From NCBI GenBank assembly GCA_027257055.1, contig JAPVLO010000161.1:4976501-5040500 (forward strand): DNA of 64,000 bases, read 5' to 3'. The stretch comes from Cephalopachus bancanus (Eukaryota > Chordata > Mammalia > Primates > Tarsiidae). Positions 12,185 to 22,616 of the stretch are shown piece after piece; the first letter of the stretch is position 1; each line of letters starts with the position of its first letter. A program made the translations under genes and the position numbers. Below the pieces are notes generated by a model. It was not told where the DNA came from. It did no database searches and was given only the letters and a program-made list of their open reading frames with translations.

Positions 12185-12914
12185 TGAAAGGACATAACAT
12201 GGATTTAATTCACCCAACAAGCAGCCATTTTAACACTGCCAAAATCTCATGTTTTTCTAGCAGTTCACTTACCCTCTAATCACTAGCTAAGGACAGAACT
12301 GGTTTCTCAGAGGTCACTATTGATAATTGTTTTACAGTTCCCCTCCCCAGTTTGTTTTGTACTAATTAGCTTTTCTATTTTAAGCATTTGCCTCCACCAA
12401 TAAGACCCAAGTTAACCTAATCAGCCCTTCATGACCTTTGTGACACAGACAGATCCCATCACCATGGCAGCAATTTTGTGACTAACCCACCCATCTGCCT
12501 ACTGTCCATCACCTGACATCAGTACCTGTGTGTACCTGCCCTCCATGATAACATGGAGAGACCACTACCCAATCACCTTACCGACTATCCTCCATCAAAG
12601 GGAAGGTTTAAAAAAATTCAGCCTCAAGCAGACATTCGTCATCACTTTGCTAAACTCTGCTGTGTCCACATGGCCCTCTGGCATGGCCCTCTGAGCTACC
12701 GCCGCCATGTTTCTTAGCTTTGGCTCTGACCCCTACCGAGGGGCGGTGAATCTCTCTATCTCCTCTCTCTTCTTTCTCTCTAATTCACTTTCTAAATAAA
12801 CTATATTCTCTAATCTAACTTCTGTGCAGTTCTTTGCATCTTTCAACATACACCCACACCTCTGCAGGTCTGACCTTACATTCTGGAGGCCCCTGTTGGG
12901 AGTGTGACCTAACA
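12185..12914 (+). mobile_element. Solo LTR of an endogenous retrovirus
   Basis: A 730-bp block beginning TGAAAGG and ending CCTAACA, flanked by the perfect 5-bp direct repeat ATTAG (12180-12184 and 12915-12919). Inside are a TATA-like stretch near 12607-12618, an AATAAA at 12795-12800 and a T/GT-rich region downstream of it, in the U3-R-U5 order of an LTR in plus orientation. No internal viral sequence is present, so it is a recombined solo LTR. I cannot name the family; a 5-bp duplication does not by itself settle the ERV class. Confidence 0.85.
12795..12800 (+). promoter_or_regulatory. LTR polyadenylation signal AATAAA
   Basis: Canonical hexamer inside the solo LTR, followed within about 30-40 bases by a GT/T-rich stretch. 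It is antisense to TYW1, so it is not expected to end that transcript. Confidence 0.7.
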
Positions 12915-13329
12915 ATTAGTACCATTTAAAACCTCCATGTTCCAATAATTAACATTTTTTAGTTCAAATTTTTTTGGGTGTGAGCCCAGCGCTCTGAATA
13001 AGTGTTTTAAAGGAGAACATATCTTTTAGGGATACATTCTGAACTAGCGATGGGTGAATAATTTAATTTTGAAGGGTTGTTTGAAAATAATCTGGGCTAA
13101 AAGCAGAAAAAATGGGCAGGGGTATAGTTGAAAAGATTGGTCACGAGGTGATAATTTTTGAAGGTGAGTGATGGTTGAATGGAGGTTCATTAGACTAAGC
13201 TCTCTGTCTCTGTTGGGTTTGATAGTTTCCTTAATAAGTTTATTTAAAAGCCAATCAATTACTCACTACAACACTATTTTATTTCTCAGCATATTAATAT
13301 CATCACATAGTTTTTAATTACTCATTTTG

Positions 13330-13450
13330 TGTTGATTGTCTACCTCCTACTAAAATAAAAGCTCTATAAAAGTAAGAGCTTAGTCTTCTTTACTGCTTAT
13401 CCCCAATGGCTAGAAAAGGTTCTTGATGAATAATGCCACATGAATATACA
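13330..13450 (+). repeat. L2 3' end fragment
   Basis: 'cctcctactaaaataaaagctctataaaagtaagagcttagtctt...ccccaatggctagaaaaggttcttgatgaataa' has the L2 terminal order (tagactgtaagctccatgagggcaggga...tccccagcgcctagcac...aataaat). Confidence 0.65.
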
Positions 13451-13497
13451 AATAAAACTCCTGGGTCCTCCTTTAGAGTTTTAAACGATTTTAGTTC

Positions 13498-13754
13498 AGC
13501 CGGACTCGGTGGCTCAGCCTGTAATCCCGCGCCTTTGGGAGGCTGAGGTGAGTGGACTGCCTAAGCCTGCGGGTTCGAGACCCGCCTGGGCAAATCAGCT
13601 GGGCGTGGTAGCGCACACCTGCAATTCCGACCACTTGGAAGGCTGAGGCGGAAGGATCGCCGGAGCCCAGCAGGTCGAGGCTGCGGTGGCCGGGAGCGGC
13701 CACTACACTCCAGTCTGGGTGACAGAGTGAGACTCCAACTCAAAAAAAATAAAA
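13498..13754 (+). mobile_element. Alu with the inter-arm linker deleted
   Basis: Starts agccggactcggtggctcag and ends gactccaactc plus A-tail. Between the arms 'gacccgcctgggcaa' joins directly to 'atcagctgggcgtgg', so roughly 35 bases of the usual linker (cttggcgagacctcat... to the A-rich middle) are missing. Target-site duplication gattttagttc lies at 13487-13497 and 13755-13765. It sits only about 80 bp from the TYW1 exon, in the downstream intron. Confidence 0.95.
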
Positions 13755-13834
13755 GATTTTAGTTCCACCACAGCCAACAAAGCATCAGGAATTTTTTAAC
13801 TCTACCATGGCCAACGAGGCCAGCAGGAATTTAC

Positions 13835-13945
13835 CTTCACTTCAATGAAGTCGGGATTTCCCAGGGACACGAGCTGAGCATAGGCCTGGAGTTCATCCAC
13901 ATTCCACGCCTTCACAAGCGTCAGTCTGTAGACAGTGCGTTGTTG
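13835..13945 (-). CDS. TYW1: TYW1 internal exon (upstream of the two seen)
   Basis: This is the preceding TYW1 exon: 37 codons in phase 0 at both ends. It begins QQRTVYRLTLVKAWNVDE, continues LQAYAQLVSLG and ends NPDFIEVK, which belongs to the late part of the radical-SAM barrel of TYW1. The acceptor on the minus strand is a pyrimidine-rich CTCTTGTTTTAG ending just above 13945, and the donor is GTGAAG|GTAAATT below 13835. The next exon in the window (1844-1677) continues the known protein order without gap or overlap, which supports one spliced gene over retrocopies. The intron between them is about 12 kb. No stop, frameshift or odd residue is seen. Confidence 0.95.
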
Positions 13946-14479
13946 CTAAAACAAGAGAAAGCCAACTTTGTTGTTATTATGGTGGGAGTCACCTATTAAC
14001 CTAGGAGAATTCTCAAACTTTTTCAACTCAGAGAAAGCCCAGGTCAGATGCAACCCATCATGAACTTTTTGTAAACTGAAGTTATACTTTCAGGAAAGAT
14101 GGAAAAAAATGTAAACAATATTGTAAGATTCTCATGTGCCTTGCAGAAGATTTCTCTTTTCTCCCTTACAAAATGTAGCACTACGTTAGGCCAAACCCCA
14201 AAGTATCTTGACACAGACACACTAGTTATAGTAAGAAATGGTAAAACTAACCACAGTTTTAAGCTATGGAAAATCAATTCAAATAACCTTTAGGCTTTCA
14301 GGTAATAATCACTCAAGTGATTAATGACAAGAATTATTAGTCTTGTCCTTGTTCCTGCTTTCTCATTGTTTAATAATTCTTGGCATTTCTTGTTGGCTGA
14401 AAAGGCACGTGTATGGACTGTCAATGCTGTCATCTGTTTACTACATAACCAAAAGAGGCTCTGGCTTTCTGAAAAGCAA

Positions 14480-15059
14480 TTAGACAATAGGCATTAAAGC
14501 CTTTAAAAAGCTTATACCCTTTGACTCTGTAGCTCCTTCCTGGGACCCAAAACAAATGATTAAAAATTCAAAGACATTAACAAATAGCAGAATATTATTG
14601 ATGATAGCTTAAAATCTAAGGGAAGACCTGTAATCAACAGAATATGGCAATGGTGATGGGATGTATGTAGTTATATGTACATGATTACAATCAAGATTCA
14701 AAATATTATAGAGAAAAACAAAGTGAAGCAAAAGACACAAAATGATTACCAATCTCTTTTATCTGTTTGAAAACTTTCATAATTAATAAGAAACACTTGA
14801 GATCTTTAATGAGGTAAAGAAAATCAAAAGCTCTTTGACAAAGAATATTAGGCAGCTACACAGACATTTGTGTTTCTCGAGCATATTTACTCATATACAC
14901 TCAAAAATGCCATTTAAAATGCAGTATTTAATGCATGAATACACAGAAATGTTCCAGATTCCCTTGATATAGCCAGTTTTTCCAAAGCCAAAACCTAACA
15001 AAAAATAATAGAAAACCACAGACCAATCATACTTGTACTTACAAATATAAAAATCTTAT
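14480..15059 (+). repeat. Old L1M fragment, left of a newer L1
   Basis: Starts with an L1M-like 'ttataccctttgactctgtagctcc' motif and ends in RT-region relics ('aaccacagaccaatcatacttg...aaaaatcttatagaaattttagcaaata'). It is interrupted by the twin-primed L1 at 15077 and appears to continue from 15962. Confidence 0.6.
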
Positions 15060-15076
15060 AGAAATTTTAGCAAATA

Positions 15077-15944
15077 CTGATTTTCATAGAGGCTGTACTA
15101 ATTTACATTCCTACCAACAGTATATAGGTGTTCCCTTTTCTCTACATCCCTGTCAGCATCTATTGTTTTTTATTTTTTAATAATGACCACTCTGACTGTT
15201 GTAAGGTGGTTTCTTACAGTGATTTTAATTTGCATTTCCCTGATGATAGTGATGCTGAGCATTTTTTCATGTTTGTTGGCCATTTGTATATCTTCTTTTG
15301 AGAGATACCTATTCATGTCGTTTGCTCACCTCAGAGAACTAAAAGTAGATATACCATTATACCATTTGATCCAGCAATCCTACTACTAGGTATCTATGCA
15401 AAGAAACAAAGATTGTCAAATAAAAAAAAGACACCTGCACTGGCATGTTCATCGCAGCACAATTCACTATTGCAAAGATGTGGAATCAACCTAAATGCCC
15501 ATCAATCAGCCAGTGGATAAAGAAAATGTATCAGTGGATAATGAAAATATATACACTGTGGACTACTATTCAGCCATTAAAAAGAAGGAAATAATGTCTT
15601 TTGCAGCAACTTTGATGAAACTAGAAAACATCATCCTAAGCGAACTAACTGAGGGACAGAAAACCAGTCAGTACATGTTCTCACTTACAAGTGGGAGCTA
15701 AACTAACGATCTCAAAGGCAAAGAGAATGAGATCATGGACACTGAACACTCAGAAGGGGTAAACAGGAAGGAGTGGAGAGATGAAAAATCACCTACTGGG
15801 TACAATGTGCACAGGTGGGGGTGAGCGAATACACTTAAAGTCCAGATCTCTTTGTCACCATACAATGCAACAATGTAACTCAAAACTATTCGTACCCTCT
15901 AAAGCTACTGAAATAAGTAAATAAATAAAAATAAATAAAAAATA
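15077..15944. mobile_element. Twin-primed (5'-inverted) L1 insertion
   Basis: The segment 15077-15337 is L1 ORF2 3' sequence in antisense ('cattcctaccaacagtatataggtgttccc', 'tttaatttgcatttccctgatgat'). From about 15338 the same element continues in sense ('aactaaaagtagatataccattataccatttgatcc') to its 3' end near 15900 and an AAATAAAT-rich tail. The two halves are nearly adjacent in L1 coordinates, a small gap being lost at the junction. A perfect 17-bp duplication agaaattttagcaaata (15060-15076 and 15945-15961) encloses the whole, so it is a single target-primed event with twin priming. Open frames inside are ORF2 fragments. Confidence 0.93.
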
Positions 15945-15961
15945 AGAAATTTTAGCAAATA

Positions 15962-16470
15962 AAAGTCAGCACTATGTTAACAATTGTAGAAATGCAGACA
16001 ATTCAACATCAGCTGTACAGTAATGCAATTCATCATACTAGTAGTCCAACATACAAAAAAGCACATGATCATCTTCACAGATACCCAAAGGCATTTGACA
16101 TAGTTTAAAAACCAACCCTGATTTTAAAACAAAACAGAGGAAAAACGGGAGTAAGCAAATCAAAAACCATTTGGTAAATTACAAAATTAATAAACACATC
16201 CTTAACAGGGAGCAAAAAAAATAAAATAAAACACACTCTCCATCAAGAGTCAATGTCACTCATAGTGGTTAGTCTTATGTCAGATTAACATAAGAATGTC
16301 CACTCTTCTTTTAAAAACACTTTTCTTCAAGTTATAATCAAAGCAGTAAGACCCAAAAAAGAATTACTGGAACATACACAAAAAATAATTGATTGTAAAT
16401 AATACTGTAGATAGTATACAGTTCTTGGAAACCTAAGAAAATCAACTAAAAAGTTATAATAGGAAAAAGT
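15962..16470 (+). repeat. Old L1M fragment, right part
   Basis: RT-region relics: 'atgcaattcatcatactagtagtccaacat...cacatgatcatcttcacagatacccaaaggcatttgacat' correspond to the L1 block 'cacatgatcatctcaatagatgcagaaaaagcatttgac'. No open frame of note. Confidence 0.75.
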
Positions 16471-16919
16471 GACCAATTACCAAATAAAAATATAAAAATG
16501 AACAGCTTTCTTAGCATAGAGTAGTGGGTTAAATATGGACTTCAAGCCAGACTGAACCCCAGACCATGTCCTTGATTTCTCTACCTCTATTCTCGGTTCC
16601 TACCTGAATGTAGCATTTAGCACATAAAACTCAAAACTAAGCTTGGCAACGTATGTCATATCAAGTATTAGCTATTCTATGCCAGCAGTCACCAATTAAA
16701 AAATTCAAGGCAAAGAATATTCTAGTTATAATTATAAAATATATTTATAAAATACCTAGTGATTAATTTATGAAATAACATGCAGGACCATGAATAAACT
16801 TTTCTTAGAGACCTAAAAAAACTTTGTCTACATGGAGAGCTACGATGGATTTATAAATATATGTAATTCCCGTGGGAATTTACAATTTCTTCGAACAAAT
16901 AAGTGGCAATAAAAACAAT

Positions 16920-17165
16920 AGGCATTAGCAATTACTCAGCACTTACTATGTGCCCGCTGTTGTTATAAAGTGCTTTGTATCTTAACAAAGATTCCAATGT
17001 GTCTAATCTTTACAACAAATCTTATAAAATAGGTTGGTTTATCGTCTTCACTTTACAGATATGAAGTTGAGGCCTATAGCTGTTAAGAAACTGCCCAAAA
17101 TTACGCAGCTGGAAAAGCAGCAGAGGTGGGGTGTGAACCCAAGCAGTAGGAACCCAGGGCAGTTG
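16920..17165 (+). repeat. MIR element
   Basis: A long MIR match: 'ttactcagcacttactatgtgcc', 'tttacaacaaatcttataaaataggttggtttatcgtcttcactttacagatatgaagttgagg', 'ctgcccaaaattacgcagctgg' and 'gaacccaagcag', all in consensus order. Confidence 0.85.
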
Positions 17166-17360
17166 CTCTCATTTTGCTGAACCTTTTAAAATTGAGAGAT
17201 AAAACACATGAAGAGAAATGTACATGGAAATAAATGCATTGCTCAAAGGATTATCATATACTAAAATACCCATCATCCAGATGCTTTCCTGTTCCTCCCA
17301 GTCACTGTCCACTCCCTTCACTCTAAAGATGCCCTAACTTTAACATTATAATATGGACAA

Positions 17361-17471
17361 GCTCCTAGGGTCCCCTCCCAGAGAGGACAGAAAAGTGGAA
17401 GCTTTTCTGTCCTCTCAACTACTTTTCTGTCCTCTCAATAAATTCTGCTTTCTCAAAAAAAAAAAAAAAAA
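17361..17471 (+). mobile_element. Short retroposed RNA fragment with hairpin, AATAAA and poly-A
   Basis: Within antisense L1M sequence lies a block ending in AATAAA (17437-17442), twelve bases, then 17 A (17455-17471), the signature of a reverse-transcribed polyadenylated RNA. Just before the signal is a perfect 15-bp inverted repeat, GAGAGGACAGAAAAG (17381-17395) and its complement (17402-17416) with a 6-nt loop, and the right arm is repeated directly at 17422-17436. The 5' boundary is uncertain (about 17361). The 'ctctcaataaattctgctttctc' end resembles the R-U5 start of gamma-type retroviral LTRs, so a retroviral or LTR-ended transcript is one candidate source. Confidence 0.6.
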
Positions 17472-18817
17472 TTACAGTTTAGTTTTTACCTGTGTTTGAA
17501 ATTTATGTAAGTGAAATCATATATTCTTTTGCGTCTGGCTTTTATCATTCAACATTCTGTTTCTAAAACTCTTCCATGTTGCTGAATATTGAAGCTAGTT
17601 CATTCCAATTATCAAGTAATCCATTGCATGAACATACAAGTTACTCAACCATTCCCTGTCAGTAAAAAATTGGCTTATTTCCAGGTTTTAGTTATTATAA
17701 AACAATGTTGCTATGTCTTAATACCAGAGTTTACTTTTGCCTGTCTAAGGAAATTATATAAAATGCTATTATAACATATTTTCTTTTGTGTCTTGCTTCT
17801 TTGACGCTGATGTTTATGAGATTCATTCATGCTATTCTGTGTGGCTGTAGGAACTCTAGCTAACAACTGGCTAGTGCATGGTATTTATATGTTGCTGTAG
17901 ACATATTTTTATGGTCTCTTAGTATTCCACTGTACAATTACACTACTAGTGATGGCTGTTTGGGCTTTCTCCCTGCACAAGTACATATATTTTCTAGGAT
18001 CTACCTAAATATGGAGATGCTAGGTCATAGGATATTTATACATCCAACTTTAGCACATACTGCCAAGCTAATTTCCAAAGTCATTTTACCACCCTTCTAC
18101 TTGCACCGAATCCAAGTCCTAGTTGTTTTTCATCTTTAACAATACTTAGTGTTGCTAGTCATTTAGGTTTTAGCCATTCTTGCATTGTCTTGCTTTGCAT
18201 TTGCCTGCAAATGCGGGCAAGAGTGTGTTTTCTGGCCTTTTGTATCTATACTTTTGTGAAGTATTTGTTCAAGTGTTTTGATTATTTACCTATTGGGATA
18301 TCTGTCCTTTTTTCCTACTGATTTTTAATAAATTATCTGTCTTTTCTGGATTAAAGAGGTCTGCTATGAATGTATTGAAAATATTTTCATCTACTTTATA
18401 GCTATCTTTTTCATAATGTCTTCTGACTAACAGGAATTCCTAATTTTAGCACATTCCACTTTATCAACCTTTTCTTTCATTTTAGTGCTTTTTGTCTTTT
18501 AAAAGAATCTTTCCATATTCTCAAGAGCATGAAAATAATCTCCTATTTTCTTTTCTAGAAGCTTATTATTTTGCTACTCACATTTATGTCTGAAATCCAC
18601 CAAAGCTATTTTTTGTTAAAAGGTTAAACTTATCCATGTATGGGCATTCCATTATAATAAATGAAATCAGTGTCTATTTATGTGAGGGTCTACTTCTGTT
18701 GTAATTTTTTTTTCCCTATTCTGTTCCACTGATCTAATTGTTTATCTGCATCCCAATAACACGCTGCTTTGATTACTGTTTGCTTTATACTAAGAACTGA
18801 CATCCAATAGAGTTGGT

Positions 18818-19049
18818 AGTTCTCAACTAGAGGCAACTTTGTACCACAGGGGACATTTGGCTGTATCTTGAGAAAATTTTTTGTTTTTCACAAATGGGGT
18901 GAGAGGGTAGGGGTTGCAACTGACACCTGCTAGATGGGTAAAGACCAGGGCTGCTGTTGAATAGCATACAATGCTAGGATATTCTCCCTCGCCATTTTTC
19001 TGTAAAGAATAGTCCAGCCTAAAATGTCAGTGGTGCCAAAGTTGAAGAG
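18818..19049 (+). mobile_element. MER5A-like hAT non-autonomous element
   Basis: Reads 'gttctcaactagaggcaactttgtaccacaggggacatttggctg', then 'gtaaagaccagggctgctgttgaatagcatacaatgc' and ends 'aaatgtcagtggtgccaaagttgaaga'. This is the MER5A order, end to end, with degraded terminal inverted repeats. It interrupts the L1M. Confidence 0.8.
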
Positions 19050-19204
19050 ATCCTATGGTAGAGCAAGTCATCTTGTCTCATCCTTCTTCAAGAGTGTCTT
19101 GGCTATTCTCAGCCCTTTGTATATCCATATATATTTTAGAATTGGCTTAGCAGCTTCTGCAAACACATACAGTCCTTTGCATTGTGACTGGGATGGCACT
19201 GAAT

Positions 19205-19565
19205 CTATAATCCAGTGTTCTCCAACAGAAATATAACGTGAGCCACAAATGTGAGCTACACACGTTAATTTAACATTTTCTAGAGGCCGTATTGAAAAAA
19301 TAAAATCTTGTGAAACAAATTTTTTAAATGTATTTTAATTTAACATCTCCAAAATATTATCACCTCAAGGAATAATTGATATTTTTAAATTATTAGGGTA
19401 TTTGGCATTCTTTTCACCACACTAAGTCTTTAAATTCCATGTATGTTGCATACTTATGACATGGCTCAATTCGGAGTAGCCACATTTCAAGTACTCAATA
19501 GGCAGTTATAGCTAATGGCTATAGGAATTAAACATAATCGGTTTATGAAGAAATGACATTCTTAC
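19205..19565 (+). mobile_element. Old DNA-transposon-like element, family not named
   Basis: 'gtgttctccaacagaaatataacgtgagccac', 'aacattttctagaggccgtattg' and 'ggagtagccacatttcaagtactcaatag' form a block familiar from common mammalian MITE-type repeats. It interrupts the minus-strand L1M. I do not assign a family. Confidence 0.6.
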
Positions 19566-20320
19566 AATCCTGAATATGCAAAATAATGCCTTTTGTTTAA
19601 GTCTTTTAAAATTTTGTGCAAAAATATTTTATAATTTTCTGTGTAGAGGTATCAAACTTCTTCCCATAGACTTATTCTTAGGTAATATGCTTCTGATGTT
19701 TTTTTGTGGTGGTATCTTTTATGTTTTTCCTCTTTTAACTAATACTTAGCTGGCATTTTAATTGCTGGCATACAAAAATACAATTGATTTTTGTAAACAA
19801 ACCATGTATCCAGCAGCTTTGCAAAATTTTCTTATTAATTATAATAATTTAGTTACCGATTTTGGGGAAATTTTCTATATATACATATATTGACTGAGAA
19901 TGACATCTTCCTTTCCAATTATAACTTTTCTTCCCTTTTTTTTTGCTATTTAGCACTAGCTAGGACTTCTGATGCATGTTAAACTGAAGTGGTGATATAG
20001 ATAGTAAATATCCTTGTTTCATTCTGGACATTAAAGTTTTAAACATTTATTCATAAATTATGACACTTTTTGTTGGTATCTTTATCAGATTAGGGAGTTT
20101 CCTTCTAATCCTAGTTTACAACAAGGTGTAACAATAAATAGATACTGAATTCCATCAAATTCTTTTTTTCTATCTATTCAACTTATCTTACCATCTTTCT
20201 TTTCACTATGTCATAAATTATGTTGATTGGTTTTTGAATATTAAATAAAACTTACATATTTAGAATAAGGCCAATTTGTCAAAGTTTTATAGACTGCTAG
20301 TGTGTTAGTATATATATATA

Positions 20321-20630
20321 TTTTTTGAGATGGAGTCTCACTGGAGTTGGAGTCTCACTGAGTTGGAGCCTCACCCAGATTGGAGTGCAGTGGCACGCTC
20401 CCAGTCACCGCAGCCTCAACCTGCAGGGCTCTGGCGATCCTCCCACCTCAGCCTTCCAAGTAGCCGGAACTACAGGCATACACTACTATGCCCAGCTGAT
20501 TTTTGATTTATTGTAGATATGAGGTCTCGCCAAGTTGCCTGGGTGGGTCTCGAACCTGGAGGCAGAGGCAATCCACTCACCTCAGCCTACCAAAGTGCTA
20601 GGATTACAGGCTGAGCCACTGAGCCTGGCC
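20321..20630 (-). mobile_element. Alu dimer, minus strand, with expanded 3' end
   Basis: Antisense Alu ending gctgagccactgagcctggcc. Duplication gtgttagtat lies at about 20302-20311 and 20631-20640. Near its 3' end the unit 'gatggagtctcact / gttggagtctcact / gttggagcctcac' occurs about three times (20329-20375) where one copy is normal, a small tandem expansion. Confidence 0.93.
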
Positions 20631-20885
20631 GTGTTAGTATTTTTTTTTAGAATATTTGCCTCTATGTTTGTAAGTAAAAAATCATTTTTTTCTTATGCTT
20701 CTTATAATTAAATATAAAGATTATCTAAACTAATAAAACTAGATGGGGAGTGCTGCTATGCCTCTCTGGGGCTGTTAGTTCTTCTAAGAACGATTGGTAT
20801 AATTCAACAGTGAAATCATCTGGGCCTGGAGTTTCTTTGAGCAAGGTTTCAAATTTTAAAAAACCAATTTATTTAATAATTATAA

Positions 20886-21177
20886 GGCTGGGTGAATGGC
20901 TCAAGCCTGTAATCCCAGCACTTTGGGAGGCTGAGGTAAGGGGACTGCCTGAGCCCATGGGATCAAGAACAGCCTGGGCAACTTGGTGCGACTTCATCTC
21001 TACAATAAATAAAAAAATTAGCTGGGCATGGTAGTGTGTGCCTACAGTCCCAGCTACTTGGAAGGCTGAGGTAGAAAGATCACTTGAGCCCAGCAGGTTG
21101 ACGCTGGGGTGGCCGCGAGTGTGTCACCGCACTCCCACCTGGACAACAGCGTGAGACACCAATTCAAAAAAATAAAA
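20886..21177 (+). mobile_element. Alu dimer
   Basis: Starts ggctgggtgaatggctcaag and ends caccaattc with an A-rich tail. Short duplication aataattat on both sides. More diverged than the young copies. Confidence 0.92.
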
Positions 21178-21899
21178 ATAATTATGAACCCATGTAGAGC
21201 ATTTCTTCTAATGTTAATTTTCTTAAGTTTCATTTTCTAAGAATTTGCATATTTTATCTAAATTTCAAACCTAATTGGCATAAAGTGATTCAAAATATCC
21301 TCCTACTTTTTAATGTCTGTAGGATCTATAATGATGTTCCTTTTCATTCCTAATATTGTTCATTTATTTCTTTTCTCATTTTATTGACTGAACTTGCCAG
21401 GGAATTATTAGTTTTATCAGACTTTTCAAAGAACCAGTTTTTGGTTTTTATGATCCTCTTTATTTTATGAATGTTTTCTATTTAACTAATTTCTGCTCTT
21501 ATCTTTTATTTCCTCCCAAGTACTTACCCTGTGCTTAATTTGCTCCTCTTTTCTTAACTTCTTAATATGTTTGCTTAGCTTATTGATTTTTAGCCTACTT
21601 TCTTTCCTAAATAGGCATTGTGTGTTCTTTGGAAAATTTTTTTTCTTCTTCACTCTTAAAAAATATTTTCATTGGGAATAGAATTCTAGATTGGCAGCCT
21701 TTGGCAGATCTCAGCTCATTAAAGCTCCATTGTTTGTGTCTTCATTTCTGTTGTTCAGGATATCCAATGAGGGTGGAAGAACAGGTTCTGACAAGTGTCC
21801 CAAAGAATCTAGCTGCAGGTATCTTGGTTATCATCAAACAGAAAACTAGAAGTATAAAATACATCCTCTCACAATTTTCCACTAAAATATGTACATAAA

Positions 21900-22107
21900 A
21901 ATCATTTGTTCCAGGTATGTAAGGTTTATTCAACATTTGAAAAACAGTTAATGTAATCCATCACATCAACAAAATAAAGAAAAATAATCACATGACCATA
22001 TTGATAGACACAGAAAAAACATTTGACAACATTCAACACTCATTTATAATAACTCCTAGTAAACTAGGAATGGAAGGGAACTCCTTCAACTTCACAAAGA
22101 TATCTAT
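21900..22107 (+). repeat. Old L1M RT-region fragment, left of the trimeric Alu
   Basis: 'aggtttattcaacatttgaaaaacagttaatgtaatccatcac...cacatgaccatattgatagacacagaaaaaac' is the L1 RT region. It continues after the Alu at 22617 ('atatcatactaaacagtaaaaacc'). Confidence 0.8.
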
Positions 22108-22123
22108 AAAAAACCTACTGCTA

Positions 22124-22600
22124 GCCAGGCTCGGTGGCTCAGCCTGTAATCCCGCGCTTTGGGAGGTTGAGGTGAGTGGATTGCCTGAGACCGCGGGTTC
22201 GAGACCCGCCTGGGCAACTTGGTGAGACTTCATCTCTACAATAAATCAAAAATCAGCCGGGCGTGGTAGCGCGCACCTGTAATTCCGGCTACTCGGAAGG
22301 CTGAAGCGGAAGGATCGCCGGAGCCCAGCAGGTCGAGGCTGCGGTGGCTGGGAGCGGCCACTGCACTCCAGTCTGGGCGACCGAGTGAGACTCCAACTCG
22401 GAAAAAAAAGAAAAAAAGAAAAAAAAAAATCAGCCGGGCGTGGTAGCGCATGCCTGTAATTCCGGCTACTTGGAAGGCTGAGATGGAAGGATTGCCAGAG
22501 CCCAGCAGGTTGAGGCTGCGGTGGCCGGGAGCAGCCACTGCACTCCAGTCTGGGCGACAGAGTGAGACTCCAACTCAAAAAAAACAAAAAAAAACAAAAA
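22124..22600 (+). mobile_element. Trimeric Alu (left arm, right arm, second right arm)
   Basis: A full dimer (22124 to about 22400, ending gagactccaactcgg) is followed by an A-rich linker and a second complete right arm, starting tcagccgggcgtggtagcgc near 22431 and ending gactccaactc and an A-tail near 22600. A perfect duplication aaaaaacctactgcta (22108-22123 and 22601-22616) flanks the whole unit and there is none at the internal junction, so the trimer either moved as a unit or grew in place by recombination. The long opposite-strand open frame (22246-22818) is an artefact of reading two right arms in antisense. Confidence 0.95.
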
Positions 22601-22616
22601 AAAAAACCTACTGCTA

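Larger units (their letters stand above)
1845..13834 (-). other. TYW1: TYW1 intron between the two exons
   Basis: An intron of 11,990 bp bounded by the GTAAAT donor below 13835 and the TTTCCATAG acceptor above 1844. It carries an interstitial telomere block, one long L1, one L1 3' end, L2, MIR, a solo LTR and two Alus, listed separately. The stretches 1890-2750, 2990-4280, 5400-6460 and 9000-9520 hold nothing I can name beyond faint MIR-like or hAT-like scraps. Confidence 0.9.
17170..21640 (-). repeat. Long old L1M, minus strand, with several later insertions
   Basis: Antisense L1M sequence from the 3' UTR ('gagagataaaacacatgaagag...aaaatacccatcatccag') through 'aggttttagttattataaaacaatgttgctatg', 'aatatggagatgctaggtcatagg' and 'tgtatgggcattccattataataa', to the RT region ('tcaacagtgaaatcatctgggcctggagtttctttg'). 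It is in sense with TYW1. Later insertions, listed separately: a polyadenylated fragment (~17361), a MER5A-like element (18818), another DNA element (19205) and two Alus (20321, 20886). All coding capacity is lost. Confidence 0.75.
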
